From: SZUA-22 sp963751695
GTDB lineage: Bacteria; Bacteroidota; Ignavibacteria; Ignavibacteriales; Melioribacteraceae
Direction: 5' to 3'
Assembly (NCBI GenBank): GCA_963751695.1
Contig: CAVVVP010000003.1
Span: forward strand, 744,001 to 808,000
Length of the DNA stretch: 64,000 bases
A program made the position numbers and the translations under genes. The notes beneath the pieces were generated by a model. The model ran no database searches. It was given only the letters and a program-made list of their open reading frames with translations, and was not told the origin of the DNA. This document shows positions 43,049 through 52,233 of this stretch, piece by piece; the first letter of the stretch is position 1; each line of letters begins with the position of its first letter.

Positions 43049-43954
43049 TTGTCAAATAAACCTACATTGGTAATTCTAGCTGCTGGACTTGGAAGTAGGT
43101 ATGGAAGTTTAAAACAGATCGACAGTATTGGTCCCAATGGCGAAAGAATCATTGATTATTCTGCTTATGATGCAATCAGAGCGGGTTTCGAAAATATTGT
43201 ATATGTAATCCGAAGATCGTTTGAAAATGAATTTAATGAGATTATTCTAAATAGCATACCATCAACTGTCAAAACAAGTCTAGCTTTTCAAGAAAACGAT
43301 TTGTTAAACTCTAAAAAGGTTGAAAGATTAAAACCGTGGGGAACGGGTCATGCAGTTATTGCAGCAGCTTCAGAAATTGATGGACCTTTTGTGGTCATTA
43401 ATGCTGATGACTTCTATGGAGCAGAATCTTACAGACAAGCTTATGATTTCATCCTCCAAAATGAAGATCCTACCAAAAGTGGACTTATTGGCTATAAGCT
43501 AAAAAAGACTCTATCGGAATTTGGCTCTGTATCTAGAGGTATTTGTGAGGTTGATGATCAGAACTATATTACATCGATTGTGGAGAGAACAAGAATCCAT
43601 ATAAATAAAAACTCCATTATATTCAAAAATGAAAACGATAAAGAGCATAAACTTAATGGAAATGAAATCGTGTCGATGAACATGTTCATATTTAAGAGAT
43701 CTATTATTCCATTATTCAACAATTATTTTAGTGTTTTTGTTGAAAGGAATTCGAAAGACCCTAAAGCTGAATTTTACATCCCTACGACTGTAAATAGTAT
43801 GATTGAAAAAAACGAGGTAAAAGTAACATTGATCGAAACAAATTCAGAATGGTTTGGGCTAACATATGCTGAGGACAGAAAATATGTTGTTGATAAGATT
43901 AATAAGATGATAAGTGAAGGGAAATATCCAAAGAAACTTTGGAGCGACTTTTAA
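43049..43954 (+). CDS. Sugar-1-phosphate nucleotidyltransferase
   Basis: A 301-residue NTP-transferase with the signature LAAGLGSRYGSLKQIDSIG near the N-terminus. KPWGTGHAVIAA follows for base binding and VINADDFYG provides the metal-binding Asp. It starts at TTG 43049 behind GAGG. The protein differs from standard GalU/RmlA in having LKQID instead of xPKxL and lacks a hexapeptide domain. The NahK-like kinase gene follows after one base, so the pair probably makes a UDP-sugar from a free sugar via its 1-phosphate, which GalE can then epimerise. The sugar identity is not known. Confidence 0.82.
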   Translation: MSNKPTLVILAAGLGSRYGSLKQIDSIGPNGERIIDYSAYDAIRAGFENIVYVIRRSFENEFNEIILNSIPSTVKTSLAFQENDLLNSKKVERLKPWGTGHAVIAAASEIDGPFVVINADDFYGAESYRQAYDFILQNEDPTKSGLIGYKLKKTLSEFGSVSRGICEVDDQNYITSIVERTRIHINKNSIIFKNENDKEHKLNGNEIVSMNMFIFKRSIIPLFNNYFSVFVERNSKDPKAEFYIPTTVNSMIEKNEVKVTLIETNSEWFGLTYAEDRKYVVDKINKMISEGKYPKKLWSDF

Positions 43955-43955
43955 A

Positions 43956-45047
43956 TTGATCGAAGCTATTATTAACAATTTTTGTGTTGAAGGAGTTTTT
44001 AGCGAGAGTATATCTTACGGTTCTGGACATATTAATGAAACCTATCTGATTACAATTAATCGAGAGGAACAAGTTGATAAGTATATCTTAAGGAAAATAA
44101 ATCAAAATGTATTTAAGAATCCTCAAACTTTAGTTAACAACACAACTAGGATCACCGATCATTTACGAAAAAAATCGAGTAGTCCTCAAACTAACAGAGA
44201 AGTACTAAGACTTATTAGAACAAATAATAATAGATTCTTTCACGTTGATAAAACCGGAGAATACTGGTGTTTACTGATCTTTATATGTGAAGCATATACA
44301 TTGGATAGTGTTGAGACCACTCAGCAAGCGTATAATGCTGCTAAAGCATTCGGAAACTTTACCTTTCAAATAAGCGACCTCGATATTTCTACTATTTATG
44401 ATACCATCCCAGACTTTCATAATTTAGAAAATCGCCTAGTTCAATTTGATCTGGCAAAGGAAAAAGATGAATTTAATAGATTACAATATTTAAAACATGA
44501 AATTACGAGTATTGATAAAAATCGACACCTCTCGATAAAATTAGCAAATCTATTTGATGAGCAGCAACTTCCAATAAGGATTATTCATAATGATACCAAG
44601 ATAAGTAATGTCATGTTTGATAGAGAAACGGAAGAAAGCCTTGCTGTTATTGATCTTGATACAGTTATGCGAGGGAGCATTCTTTATGATTTTGGAGATA
44701 TGGTTAGATCATATACGAATTCATCAAGTGAAGATTCATCGGATATTACTTCTGTTAAGATGAGAATAGACATTTTCGAGGCAATAGTTAAAGGGTATTT
44801 ATCAGTAACAAAAAACATGTTATCTACATTAGAAATTGATAATCTAGTTTTAGGTGCTGAAGCAATTGTGTTTGAACAGGCTGTTCGTTTTCTTTCTGAT
44901 TATCTCGTAAATGATCTTTACTATCCTATCAAATATGCAGACCACAACCTAATTAGAGCAAAGAATCAATTTGCACTTCTAAATAGTATCCAAAATCAAA
45001 AATCAGAAATGTTGAAAATTATTAACAGCTATTTTATGCAGGGATAA
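43956..45047 (+). CDS. NahK-like anomeric sugar kinase (aminoglycoside phosphotransferase fold)
   Basis: A kinase of about 363 residues with the APH/choline-kinase fold. YGSGHINETYLI and YILRKINQNVFKNP near the start are characteristic of N-acetylhexosamine 1-kinase (NahK) relatives. The catalytic loop is IIHNDTKISNVMFD and the metal-binding segment is IDLDTVMRGSILYDFGD. I place the start at TTG 43956, one base after the preceding stop. An in-frame GTG at 43914 would overlap that gene by 41 bases. With the nucleotidyltransferase and GalE it resembles the Bifidobacterium lacto-N-biose salvage logic (NahK, uridylyltransferase, GalE), without a phosphorylase here. Confidence 0.8.
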   Translation: MIEAIINNFCVEGVFSESISYGSGHINETYLITINREEQVDKYILRKINQNVFKNPQTLVNNTTRITDHLRKKSSSPQTNREVLRLIRTNNNRFFHVDKTGEYWCLLIFICEAYTLDSVETTQQAYNAAKAFGNFTFQISDLDISTIYDTIPDFHNLENRLVQFDLAKEKDEFNRLQYLKHEITSIDKNRHLSIKLANLFDEQQLPIRIIHNDTKISNVMFDRETEESLAVIDLDTVMRGSILYDFGDMVRSYTNSSSEDSSDITSVKMRIDIFEAIVKGYLSVTKNMLSTLEIDNLVLGAEAIVFEQAVRFLSDYLVNDLYYPIKYADHNLIRAKNQFALLNSIQNQKSEMLKIINSYFMQG

Positions 45048-45048
45048 A

Positions 45049-46050
45049 ATGAAAGTATTATTTATTGGCGGAACCGGTATTATAAGCGCTGCAGTTTCAA
45101 AACTAGCTATCGAAAGGGGAATTGAGCTTTATTTATTTAATAGAGGCAGGAACGATGAGTTTTTCCCAGAAGAAGCCAAGCAAATAAAAGGAGACATAAA
45201 AAACCTTGAGGAAATGGAATCCTTGCTGGCTGACCACTTCTTTGATGTGGTGGTCGATTGGATAGCCTTCACTCCAAGTGATATTGAAAGGGATATTAAA
45301 TTGTTCTCTGGTAAAATCGGCCAGTTTATTTTCATTAGTTCCGCGTCGGTATATCAGAAGCCATTAGAACATTATTTGGTAACAGAAGAAACTCCTACTG
45401 TCAACCCATTTTGGAAATACTCACAAGATAAAATTGCGTGTGAAGAAAGATTGGCTCAAGAATTTGCAAACAGTGGTTTCCCATATACAATTGTACGTCC
45501 TTCCTTTACATATGGTGTTACCTTAATCCCTGCAATTGTTGCAAACACAATGAAACCAATGACCTTAGTCGATAGAATCAGAAAAGGGAAAAAAGTTATA
45601 GTGCCTGGGGATGGAAATTCATTGTGGGTTATGACACATAATACTGACTTTGCAAAAGGATTTGTTGGTTTAATGGGTCGGGATGAAGCCATAGGTGAGA
45701 AATATCATATTACTTCAGATGAAGTTTTAACTTGGAATCAAATTATCCGTACTATAGGAGAAGTTGTCGGTGTCGAACCTAAGATTATCCATATTCCATC
45801 GAATCTTATTTATTATTATGCTCCAAAAATCGGAGAAGGATTATTGGGCGATAAAACTACAAGCGTAGTTTTTGATAATTCGAAAATAAAAAAACTTGTA
45901 CCAGAATTTGAATGTACTGTTAGTTATAAAGAGGGAATTACACGATCTTTGAAGTGGTTAGAAGAGCATGAAGATTATTGTGGCATCGATCAAGAAACCA
46001 ATGCCACAATCGATAAAATTATTTCGAAATACGAAAGAGCTTTTAATTAG
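45049..46050 (+). CDS. NAD-dependent epimerase/dehydratase family SDR
   Basis: A 333-residue extended SDR. FIGGTGIISAAVSKLAIERG forms the NAD-binding turn, FISSASVYQ and the YSQDK catalytic Tyr-x-x-x-Lys follow, and IVRPSFTYG and GDGNSLWVMTHNTDFAKG match the atypical or extended SDR pattern seen in sugar-nucleotide epimerase relatives. The substrate is not known. It begins one base after the kinase gene. Its stop lies only two bases from the stop of the convergent isomerase gene, so two operons meet tail to tail with practically no spacer. Confidence 0.82.
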   Translation: MKVLFIGGTGIISAAVSKLAIERGIELYLFNRGRNDEFFPEEAKQIKGDIKNLEEMESLLADHFFDVVVDWIAFTPSDIERDIKLFSGKIGQFIFISSASVYQKPLEHYLVTEETPTVNPFWKYSQDKIACEERLAQEFANSGFPYTIVRPSFTYGVTLIPAIVANTMKPMTLVDRIRKGKKVIVPGDGNSLWVMTHNTDFAKGFVGLMGRDEAIGEKYHITSDEVLTWNQIIRTIGEVVGVEPKIIHIPSNLIYYYAPKIGEGLLGDKTTSVVFDNSKIKKLVPEFECTVSYKEGITRSLKWLEEHEDYCGIDQETNATIDKIISKYERAFN

Positions 46051-46052
46051 TT

Positions 46053-47048
46053 CTATTTATCGTCAAAAGCAGCATCAAATGCTATGTCAGATGGTGAAAA
46101 GTTTACATCCTTCACAAACTGTAATGCCTCAGCAGCACCATATTCACGCTCCATTCCACTATCTTCCCATTCAACTGAGAGAGGTCCATCATATCTAATA
46201 TGATTGAGTGCCCTAATAATCTTTTCGAAGTCTACATCACCATGTCCAAGAGATCGAAAATCCCAACCACGATCTTTGTGGCCAAAATCTAGATGAGATG
46301 AAAGGATTCCACTTTTGCCATTCAACTGAACCGCGGCATCTTTCATATGAACATGGTAGATTCTGTCTGCAAATTCATGAATGAATAATGCTGGTTCCAT
46401 CATTTGCCATTGAAGATGACTAGGGTCAAAATTAAAACCGAATGTTTTTCTTCCATTAACCGCTTCAATGGCTCTCTGAGCTGTAACAATATCAAAAGCA
46501 ATTTCAGTTGGGTGAACTTCTAATCCGAATTTAACTCCGCATTCGTCAAACACATCAAATATAGGATTCCACATTTCAGCGAAGTACTTAAAGCCACCTT
46601 CAATTGTTTCTGGTGATACTGGAGGAAAGCTATATAGCATATGCCAGATTGATGAACCAGTAAATCCATTTACAACACCTAAGCCTAAATTCTTTGCAGC
46701 TTTCGCTGAGTTCTTCATTGCTTTAACTGCCCACTCGCGTTTCTTTTCAGAATCACCGGTGCATTCAGAGGGAGCGAATATATCTGATCTCTCATCATTA
46801 TTTGGGTCACATACTAGCTGCCCTGCAAGATGATTACTAATTGAGAAAAGTTTTAATCCATTCTTCTCAAGTATTCCTAATTGTTTTTCACAATATGATT
46901 TATCTTCAGCTGCTTTGTCAACATCCATATGATCACCCCAGCATGCGAGTTCTAAACCATCGTAACCCCAACTTGCTGCTTTCTTCGCTAATACCTCTAA
47001 TGGCATATCTGCCCATTGGGCAGTGCATAGTGTGATAGGTCTAGCCAT
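46053..47048 (-). CDS. Sugar phosphate isomerase/epimerase family protein (TIM barrel)
   Basis: A 331-residue xylose-isomerase-like TIM barrel (AP-endonuclease 2 family) without signal peptide. Blocks include WGYDGLELACWGDHMDVD, KFGLEVHPTEIAFD with a metal-binding Glu, FNFDPSHLQWQ, IYHVHMKDA and DGPLSVEWEDS. The set of Glu, Asp and His residues for a divalent metal is intact. It is the last gene of a six-gene minus-strand operon with two Gfo/Idh/MocA oxidoreductases. In such loci members of this family act on keto-sugars or inositols as isomerases or epimerases. The exact substrate is unknown. Confidence 0.88.
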   Translation of the reverse strand: MARPITLCTAQWADMPLEVLAKKAASWGYDGLELACWGDHMDVDKAAEDKSYCEKQLGILEKNGLKLFSISNHLAGQLVCDPNNDERSDIFAPSECTGDSEKKREWAVKAMKNSAKAAKNLGLGVVNGFTGSSIWHMLYSFPPVSPETIEGGFKYFAEMWNPIFDVFDECGVKFGLEVHPTEIAFDIVTAQRAIEAVNGRKTFGFNFDPSHLQWQMMEPALFIHEFADRIYHVHMKDAAVQLNGKSGILSSHLDFGHKDRGWDFRSLGHGDVDFEKIIRALNHIRYDGPLSVEWEDSGMEREYGAAEALQFVKDVNFSPSDIAFDAAFDDK

Positions 47049-47069
47049 TACTTTCTCCTTAAAATTGTC

Positions 47070-48230
47070 TTAAATTAATGTCCATTTTTCATTCCCAGAA
47101 CTATTTTTTACAACTGCATCAATGAATTTCATTCCCCTGACACCGTCATTGACATTCGGAAAATCAAGGATGAGTTCACTCGGAGTTTCACCAGCATCTA
47201 CTGCAAAAATTGTATCAGCGAAGTTGTTATATATGTTTGCAATAGACTCTAGCAGTGCTTCTGGATGTCCTGACGGAAGTCTTGTACCTCTTGCAGCTGC
47301 TTCGCTGTACTTGTTAACATATTCATTGCCGCGTTTCCAAGTCTGCATAGGATTGTCACCATCTTTAACATATAAGAAGTTTGGTTCTTCTTGATGCCAT
47401 TCCAAACTTTTTTTTGTACCATAAATCCAAATAGCAAGATTATTCTCTTCACCAATTGATATCTGACTGCAAAATAGAACTCCCTTTGCACCACTATCGA
47501 ATTTGAGGAGAACATTTGCATCATCGTCCACACGACGTCCCTCAACAAAAGAAGTAATATCACCGTTAATCTCTGTTATTGTTAACCCTGTAAAATACTC
47601 AGCTAAGTTAGCAGCATGAATTCCAATATCGCCCAGTGCTCCACCCGCACCAGTTTGTTTCGGATCAGTTCTCCAAGATGCCTGCATCTGACCAGTATTT
47701 TCTAAAGGCGTCGATAACCAACCTTGAGGGTATCTCACTACAACTTTTCTAATATCACCAAGTTCGCCATTCGTTATTAAGTCTTTGCCTAATTTAACCA
47801 TCGGATAACCTGTATAGGAGTGCATTAAACCAAATACTTTACCCGTTTCTTTTACCAAAGTCTCGAGCTCGAGGGCTTCTTCTACACTAATAGTCATAGG
47901 TTTTTCACACATTACATGAAATCCGGCTTTGAGGAAATCCCGAGCCATTGGAAAATGCCAATTGTTTGGAGTTGTGATCGCGATAAAATCTATTCTTTCT
48001 TCCTCGCGTAATGACAGCTCACCTTGAATCATTTGAGAATAATTATCATAAACCCTCTTGGGATTAAGACCTAGTTCATTTCCAGTAATTTTGGATTTTT
48101 CCGGATCTATATCAAAAGCTCCGGCAACAATTTCTATATTGCCATCAATTCTGGCTGCTTTACGGTGTACGTCTCCAATAAATGCACCTGGACCGCCACC
48201 AAGCATTCCCATTTTTAATTTACGTCCCAT
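47070..48230 (-). CDS. Gfo/Idh/MocA family oxidoreductase, cytoplasmic
   Basis: A 386-residue NAD(P)-dependent sugar or inositol dehydrogenase. The Rossmann motif near the N-terminus is GMLGGGPGAFIGDVHR. The catalytic lysine is in CEKPMTIS, and GAGGALGDIGIHAANLAEY near 200 is the second family motif, with its substrate-binding Asp and His. No export signal is present, in contrast to the second family member encoded further upstream. It lies 21 bases before the isomerase gene and 33 bases after the transporter gene, so the three are probably cotranscribed. Confidence 0.92.
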   Translation of the reverse strand: MGRKLKMGMLGGGPGAFIGDVHRKAARIDGNIEIVAGAFDIDPEKSKITGNELGLNPKRVYDNYSQMIQGELSLREEERIDFIAITTPNNWHFPMARDFLKAGFHVMCEKPMTISVEEALELETLVKETGKVFGLMHSYTGYPMVKLGKDLITNGELGDIRKVVVRYPQGWLSTPLENTGQMQASWRTDPKQTGAGGALGDIGIHAANLAEYFTGLTITEINGDITSFVEGRRVDDDANVLLKFDSGAKGVLFCSQISIGEENNLAIWIYGTKKSLEWHQEEPNFLYVKDGDNPMQTWKRGNEYVNKYSEAAARGTRLPSGHPEALLESIANIYNNFADTIFAVDAGETPSELILDFPNVNDGVRGMKFIDAVVKNSSGNEKWTLI

Positions 48231-48263
48231 CTTCTACTCTATTTTTATTAATGAATATTATCT

Positions 48264-49445
48264 CTAAGTGCTAGCTTCAACTTTCTTTTGCTTTCCAAAC
48301 TTTGCATATAAAATTCCGAATAGAACAATCAATATCGCTGGTTGAATAGCCAAATATCTTAGTGTCTCAGAACCTTGTGTTCCAGTATCCATAAATACTC
48401 CCATCACCGGCAAAATAATTGATACTGAGAACATACCCAGGCCACCAATTACAGACAATCCTAAAGCACCACTTTCTGGTATTTCTTCTGCTACAAATCC
48501 CAGCATGGTTGGCCAAAAAAAGGTAACTCCTAATGCAAAAACTGCAGCAGAAACATATACCATTCCACCATTAGAATAACTCAGCATCAATAATCCAATA
48601 AATGAAACAATAGCTGAGAATAAAAGCATTCCAGATGTGCTCAGTTTGTGAACAACAGGCCCCGCAAATGCTCTCCCAAGTGCCATAAGCCCTGTCGTTA
48701 ATGCTAAGACAAGCATTGGAACTGCATTAGCATCAGCTAGTAAACTGCTTATCCTCTGTTGAGTTGCTAGCTCAGTTCCAGCTGTTAGCAACATACAGAA
48801 GGCCATAAAAATAAATATAGGTTTTGCTAAAGCTTTCCACATCTCACCAGTTGTAACACCGGATGTAACTCTTTCAGTTTGAGGGAATGCTTCTTTAAGA
48901 AACAATATTCCATAAATAATTAAAGGGATATAAAGCATTGCAACATAGATTTGCCAACTAAGATTAAGTACATCAAGCATAAAGTAAGCAGCTAAACTTC
49001 CAATTACTATTCCACCTGGAAACCAAACATGAAATCTATTTAGCATAGTTGCTTTGTTATTAGGATAGATTGATGCCACTAGTGGATTACATGCCGCTTC
49101 TATTCCACCATTTGCAATTCCTATTGCTGCTGTAGAGAAAAATAGACTCCACATTCCAGTAGACATTATTGTACCGGTAATACCAATAAAGTGTAACACA
49201 AAAGAAATTATCAAAACTTTTTTCATTCCCCAAGAATCAACAAAGGAACCAAAAAATATCATTGAAATAGTAAAACCATAAAATGCCGGGCCAAACGCAA
49301 ATCCAATATCAGTTGCTGAAAGACCGTAATCACTCATAAAAATTGGTTCTAAACGTGCTCTAAGTGCAAAGCTTATAGCTGTTACAATGAGAGCAACACA
49401 ACTCATCAGAAACAATTTTTTCGAATTATTATTTTGTTCATCCAT
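48264..49445 (-). CDS. MFS sugar transporter
   Basis: A major facilitator with about twelve transmembrane helices in 393 residues. The A-like loop FVDSWGMKKVLI between helices 2 and 3, the mid-protein cytoplasmic loop and the last GILYAKFGKQKK tail are as expected. The ATG at 49445 follows a ribosome-binding site (AGGAG) and removes 11 unlikely residues of a longer frame. Its place between two sugar oxidoreductase genes makes uptake of a monosaccharide, keto-sugar or small glycoside into the cytoplasm the probable role. The closest MFS subfamily cannot be decided by eye. Confidence 0.88.
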   Translation of the reverse strand: MDEQNNNSKKLFLMSCVALIVTAISFALRARLEPIFMSDYGLSATDIGFAFGPAFYGFTISMIFFGSFVDSWGMKKVLIISFVLHFIGITGTIMSTGMWSLFFSTAAIGIANGGIEAACNPLVASIYPNNKATMLNRFHVWFPGGIVIGSLAAYFMLDVLNLSWQIYVAMLYIPLIIYGILFLKEAFPQTERVTSGVTTGEMWKALAKPIFIFMAFCMLLTAGTELATQQRISSLLADANAVPMLVLALTTGLMALGRAFAGPVVHKLSTSGMLLFSAIVSFIGLLMLSYSNGGMVYVSAAVFALGVTFFWPTMLGFVAEEIPESGALGLSVIGGLGMFSVSIILPVMGVFMDTGTQGSETLRYLAIQPAILIVLFGILYAKFGKQKKVEAST

Positions 49446-49526
49446 AATAAGTTTTGTTCTCCTATTTTTTAATATCAAAAAAAATCGATTACTTTATTTA
49501 AAAAACTTTAAGATGATAATAATTTA

Positions 49527-50912
49527 TTATAAACTCCAACCTTCCGTGTAATCTCGAATTAGATATTCGTTTGCTTCTGGAACGTTAGTAAATTCGCCCT
49601 TTTCTCCATCCCAATCAAGAACAGTATGTTTAGGAGCCATGCGTACAGCAATGTTACCAATCATCATTGTTTCAACAAGTCTCGATCCATACTCAAAATT
49701 GGAGGTGGCTTGTTCGTTTTTCTTAATTGCTTCAACCCATTCTTGATGAATGCCAGGTGAACGTTTAATTGTTTTTGCAGGCTGCTTGTATTCTTTCATT
49801 TTGGTTTCAGGAATTAATCTTGGGCTACTTCCATAACATCCGCACATAATTTTACCTTTGGATCCGTAGAATAATATACCACCATCATTATCGCCCATTT
49901 TTCTGCCTGGCTCTAATTCTTCTGGTCGTTTAGGCATTGTTCCACCGTCATACCACGTAAGTTCAACTGCTGGTTTTCCACTTCTTTCTGGAAATTGATA
50001 TCTAATTATTTCTGCAACAGGCCATGAGTCACCATTAAATTTAGTTGAACTAGCTTCAACTGTTGTAGGATAAACTAAATCCAATGTTTCATAAGGAATG
50101 TCATAAATGTGTGCGCCCATATCACCAAGAGCACCAGTTCCAAAATCGCACCATGCTCTCCAACTCCAAGGCATGTAGTCCGGGTGATAAGGACGGAAAG
50201 GGGCTGGTCCTAACCACAGATTCCAATCTACTGATGGTGGAACGGATGGAATTTCTGTAGGTCTATCCATGCCGGTTTCCCATACTGGTCTGTTTGTCCA
50301 ACAATCAACTTTATTTACTTCTCCGATCGCATCATCTTCTAACCATTCTCTGATCAAGCGAATCCCTTCACCAGCATGACCTTGATTTCCTTGTTGAGTA
50401 ATAACTCCATATTTTTGTGCAGCTTCTCTTAGTATTCTTGCTTCTTTAACAGAATGAGTTAAAGGTTTTTGAACAAACACATGTTTACCTAAAGACATTG
50501 CGGCCATTGCGGCCACAGCATGGGTGTGATCTGGAGTACTAACGGTAATAGCATCCAATCCTTTTTCTTTTTCTAACATAACTCTAAAGTCTTTGTAGCG
50601 CGGTACCTTTTCTAGAGTTTCGGCTAGCTCCATGTTGCCATCTTCTTTAGTTTTGCTAATTGTTTCTTCTACTTTCCTTTGGTCTACATCGCAAATGGCC
50701 GCTATATTTTCAGTTTGACTTACTGTCGTCATATCAGAACGACCCTTTCCACCAACACCGATGATACCAATGTTTAACTTATCACTTGGAGCAGTATAGC
50801 CCTTGCCTCCAAGCACATTTCTTGGAACAATTGTAAATGCTGCACCAGTCAGAGCAACACTATTAATAAATTTCCTTCTGCTAATGCTGTTCTTGCTTTC
50901 TTCTTTTCCCAT
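49527..50912 (-). CDS. Tat-exported Gfo/Idh/MocA family oxidoreductase
   Basis: A 461-residue oxidoreductase with a twin-arginine signal (ISRRKFINSVALTGAAFTIV), so it is exported folded with its cofactor to the periplasm. The Rossmann turn is IGIIGVGGKGRSD. KPLTHSVKEARILREA holds the catalytic lysine, and WCDFGTGALGDMGAHIYD is the second motif. Relatives in Bacteroidota oxidise glycosides or sugars at C3 outside the cytoplasm. The DUF1080 protein and AGE-family epimerase of the same operon fit that chemistry. It is separated from the AGE gene by 19 bases and from the transporter gene by 81 bases. Confidence 0.93.
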   Translation of the reverse strand: MGKEESKNSISRRKFINSVALTGAAFTIVPRNVLGGKGYTAPSDKLNIGIIGVGGKGRSDMTTVSQTENIAAICDVDQRKVEETISKTKEDGNMELAETLEKVPRYKDFRVMLEKEKGLDAITVSTPDHTHAVAAMAAMSLGKHVFVQKPLTHSVKEARILREAAQKYGVITQQGNQGHAGEGIRLIREWLEDDAIGEVNKVDCWTNRPVWETGMDRPTEIPSVPPSVDWNLWLGPAPFRPYHPDYMPWSWRAWCDFGTGALGDMGAHIYDIPYETLDLVYPTTVEASSTKFNGDSWPVAEIIRYQFPERSGKPAVELTWYDGGTMPKRPEELEPGRKMGDNDGGILFYGSKGKIMCGCYGSSPRLIPETKMKEYKQPAKTIKRSPGIHQEWVEAIKKNEQATSNFEYGSRLVETMMIGNIAVRMAPKHTVLDWDGEKGEFTNVPEANEYLIRDYTEGWSL

Positions 50913-50931
50913 TTTAACTCTCCTTAATGTA

Positions 50932-52200
50932 TTAACTAGCTAATAGTTTTTTCATTTTATCTGTAATTTGACACGTTCCCCGAACTGTATGATAGAAGAC
51001 TTTCCAGCTTGTACCCATATAGTCCCATATTAGATCACCATTTTCTTTCAACAGAGCAAACCACTCGCCCTGATCCCAATTTATTACTTTTTCAAAAACA
51101 AAATCGTGAACGTTTTTATAAGCTTCAAGGTATCTACTATCTTTAGTGAGCATATAAGCGTCGAGGAATCCTACTAAAGCTTCAGCTTGCTGCCAAAACT
51201 CTTTTGTTCTTTCAGTTGGCGGACCGTTTCTTTCTCCCTCAACAAAAATTCCACCATGCTTCCAATCAATTCCATTTTTGAAGGTATGTTCATAAACTGG
51301 AATAACTTTATCTAAACTTTCTTCCCTTGGGATTCCTAAAATATCCTGAACATGGAGGTATAACCATGCAAACTCTATGTTATGGCCATAGGAAGTAATG
51401 TCAGTTCCTTTGCCATCTTCATCAAAACGGTCCCTTCCCCAAACAGTATCCAGTTCAACATTTGCGATTGGTTTCCAATCATGGGTGAACATGGATATAC
51501 CAGTTCCTGTAGCGGGATCTATCATTTTATCGAATATAAGATCTATAACATCTAGCAAAGCCTTTCGATGATTTTCTTCCCCAGTCAGTTCGTAAAGTGT
51601 TGTGAAGGCTTCCATCAAATGCATATGAACATCGAGAGATTTGTGAGATCCGAAATCGTCACGAGCCTTTTTCAAATTAAAATATCGATCGAAATGTTCA
51701 TGGTACCCGCCATGAACCGAATCTGCAACTTTTGTTTGCAGCATATTGAAAATTCTGATTGCCTCGTCTTTTGCAAATTGATCGCCAGTTAAAAGTGCAT
51801 ATTCTGAGAAACCGTAGATAAGGAATGAATGTCCATAGATTATTTTGTTTGTATCGGTCGGAGTTCCATCTTCAGCTGTGATCCAATAATAACCGTCATA
51901 TTCTTTATCATGAAAATGGTTCTTTAAAAATTCAATTCCTTGTTGAATAGCCTCTCTGCCGTTGGGCCATTCAAATCCTAATCGCATAGCATGTGAAATA
52001 GTAAAGATTGCTCTAACTTGTGAAAGAAATGATTTTTCAGTTACACCTGTTCTGATTCCATTTCTATCATAATTCGTTTGAAATCCTCCAAATTTTGGTT
52101 CAACAGCTTTTTTTGCCCAAAATGGAATAAGTCTATCATTTAAATAGCTTTCCGTTTTAGCTAACAATTCCTCAATCATTTGAAGTTCATTTTGATTCAT
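50932..52200 (-). CDS. N-acylglucosamine 2-epimerase (AGE) family protein
   Basis: A 422-residue (alpha/alpha)6-barrel protein of the AGE/cellobiose 2-epimerase superfamily. Conserved pieces include FGGFQTNYDRNG, RAIFTISHAMRLG, YGHSFLIYGFSEYALLTGD, HKSLDVHMHLMEAF, DITSYGHNIEFAWLYL and KHGGIFVEG. Several His and Glu residues of the active site are visible in those blocks. Cytoplasmic by sequence. Family activities include epimerisation of N-acyl-glucosamine, mannose/glucose and cellobiose, and keto-aldose isomerisation. In this operon a role in interconverting the released sugar is likely. It lies 33 bases after the DUF1080 gene. Confidence 0.88.
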   Translation of the reverse strand: MNQNELQMIEELLAKTESYLNDRLIPFWAKKAVEPKFGGFQTNYDRNGIRTGVTEKSFLSQVRAIFTISHAMRLGFEWPNGREAIQQGIEFLKNHFHDKEYDGYYWITAEDGTPTDTNKIIYGHSFLIYGFSEYALLTGDQFAKDEAIRIFNMLQTKVADSVHGGYHEHFDRYFNLKKARDDFGSHKSLDVHMHLMEAFTTLYELTGEENHRKALLDVIDLIFDKMIDPATGTGISMFTHDWKPIANVELDTVWGRDRFDEDGKGTDITSYGHNIEFAWLYLHVQDILGIPREESLDKVIPVYEHTFKNGIDWKHGGIFVEGERNGPPTERTKEFWQQAEALVGFLDAYMLTKDSRYLEAYKNVHDFVFEKVINWDQGEWFALLKENGDLIWDYMGTSWKVFYHTVRGTCQITDKMKKLLAS

Positions 52201-52233
52201 TGAGTCTCCAAAATATAATAATCAAAATGGAAA

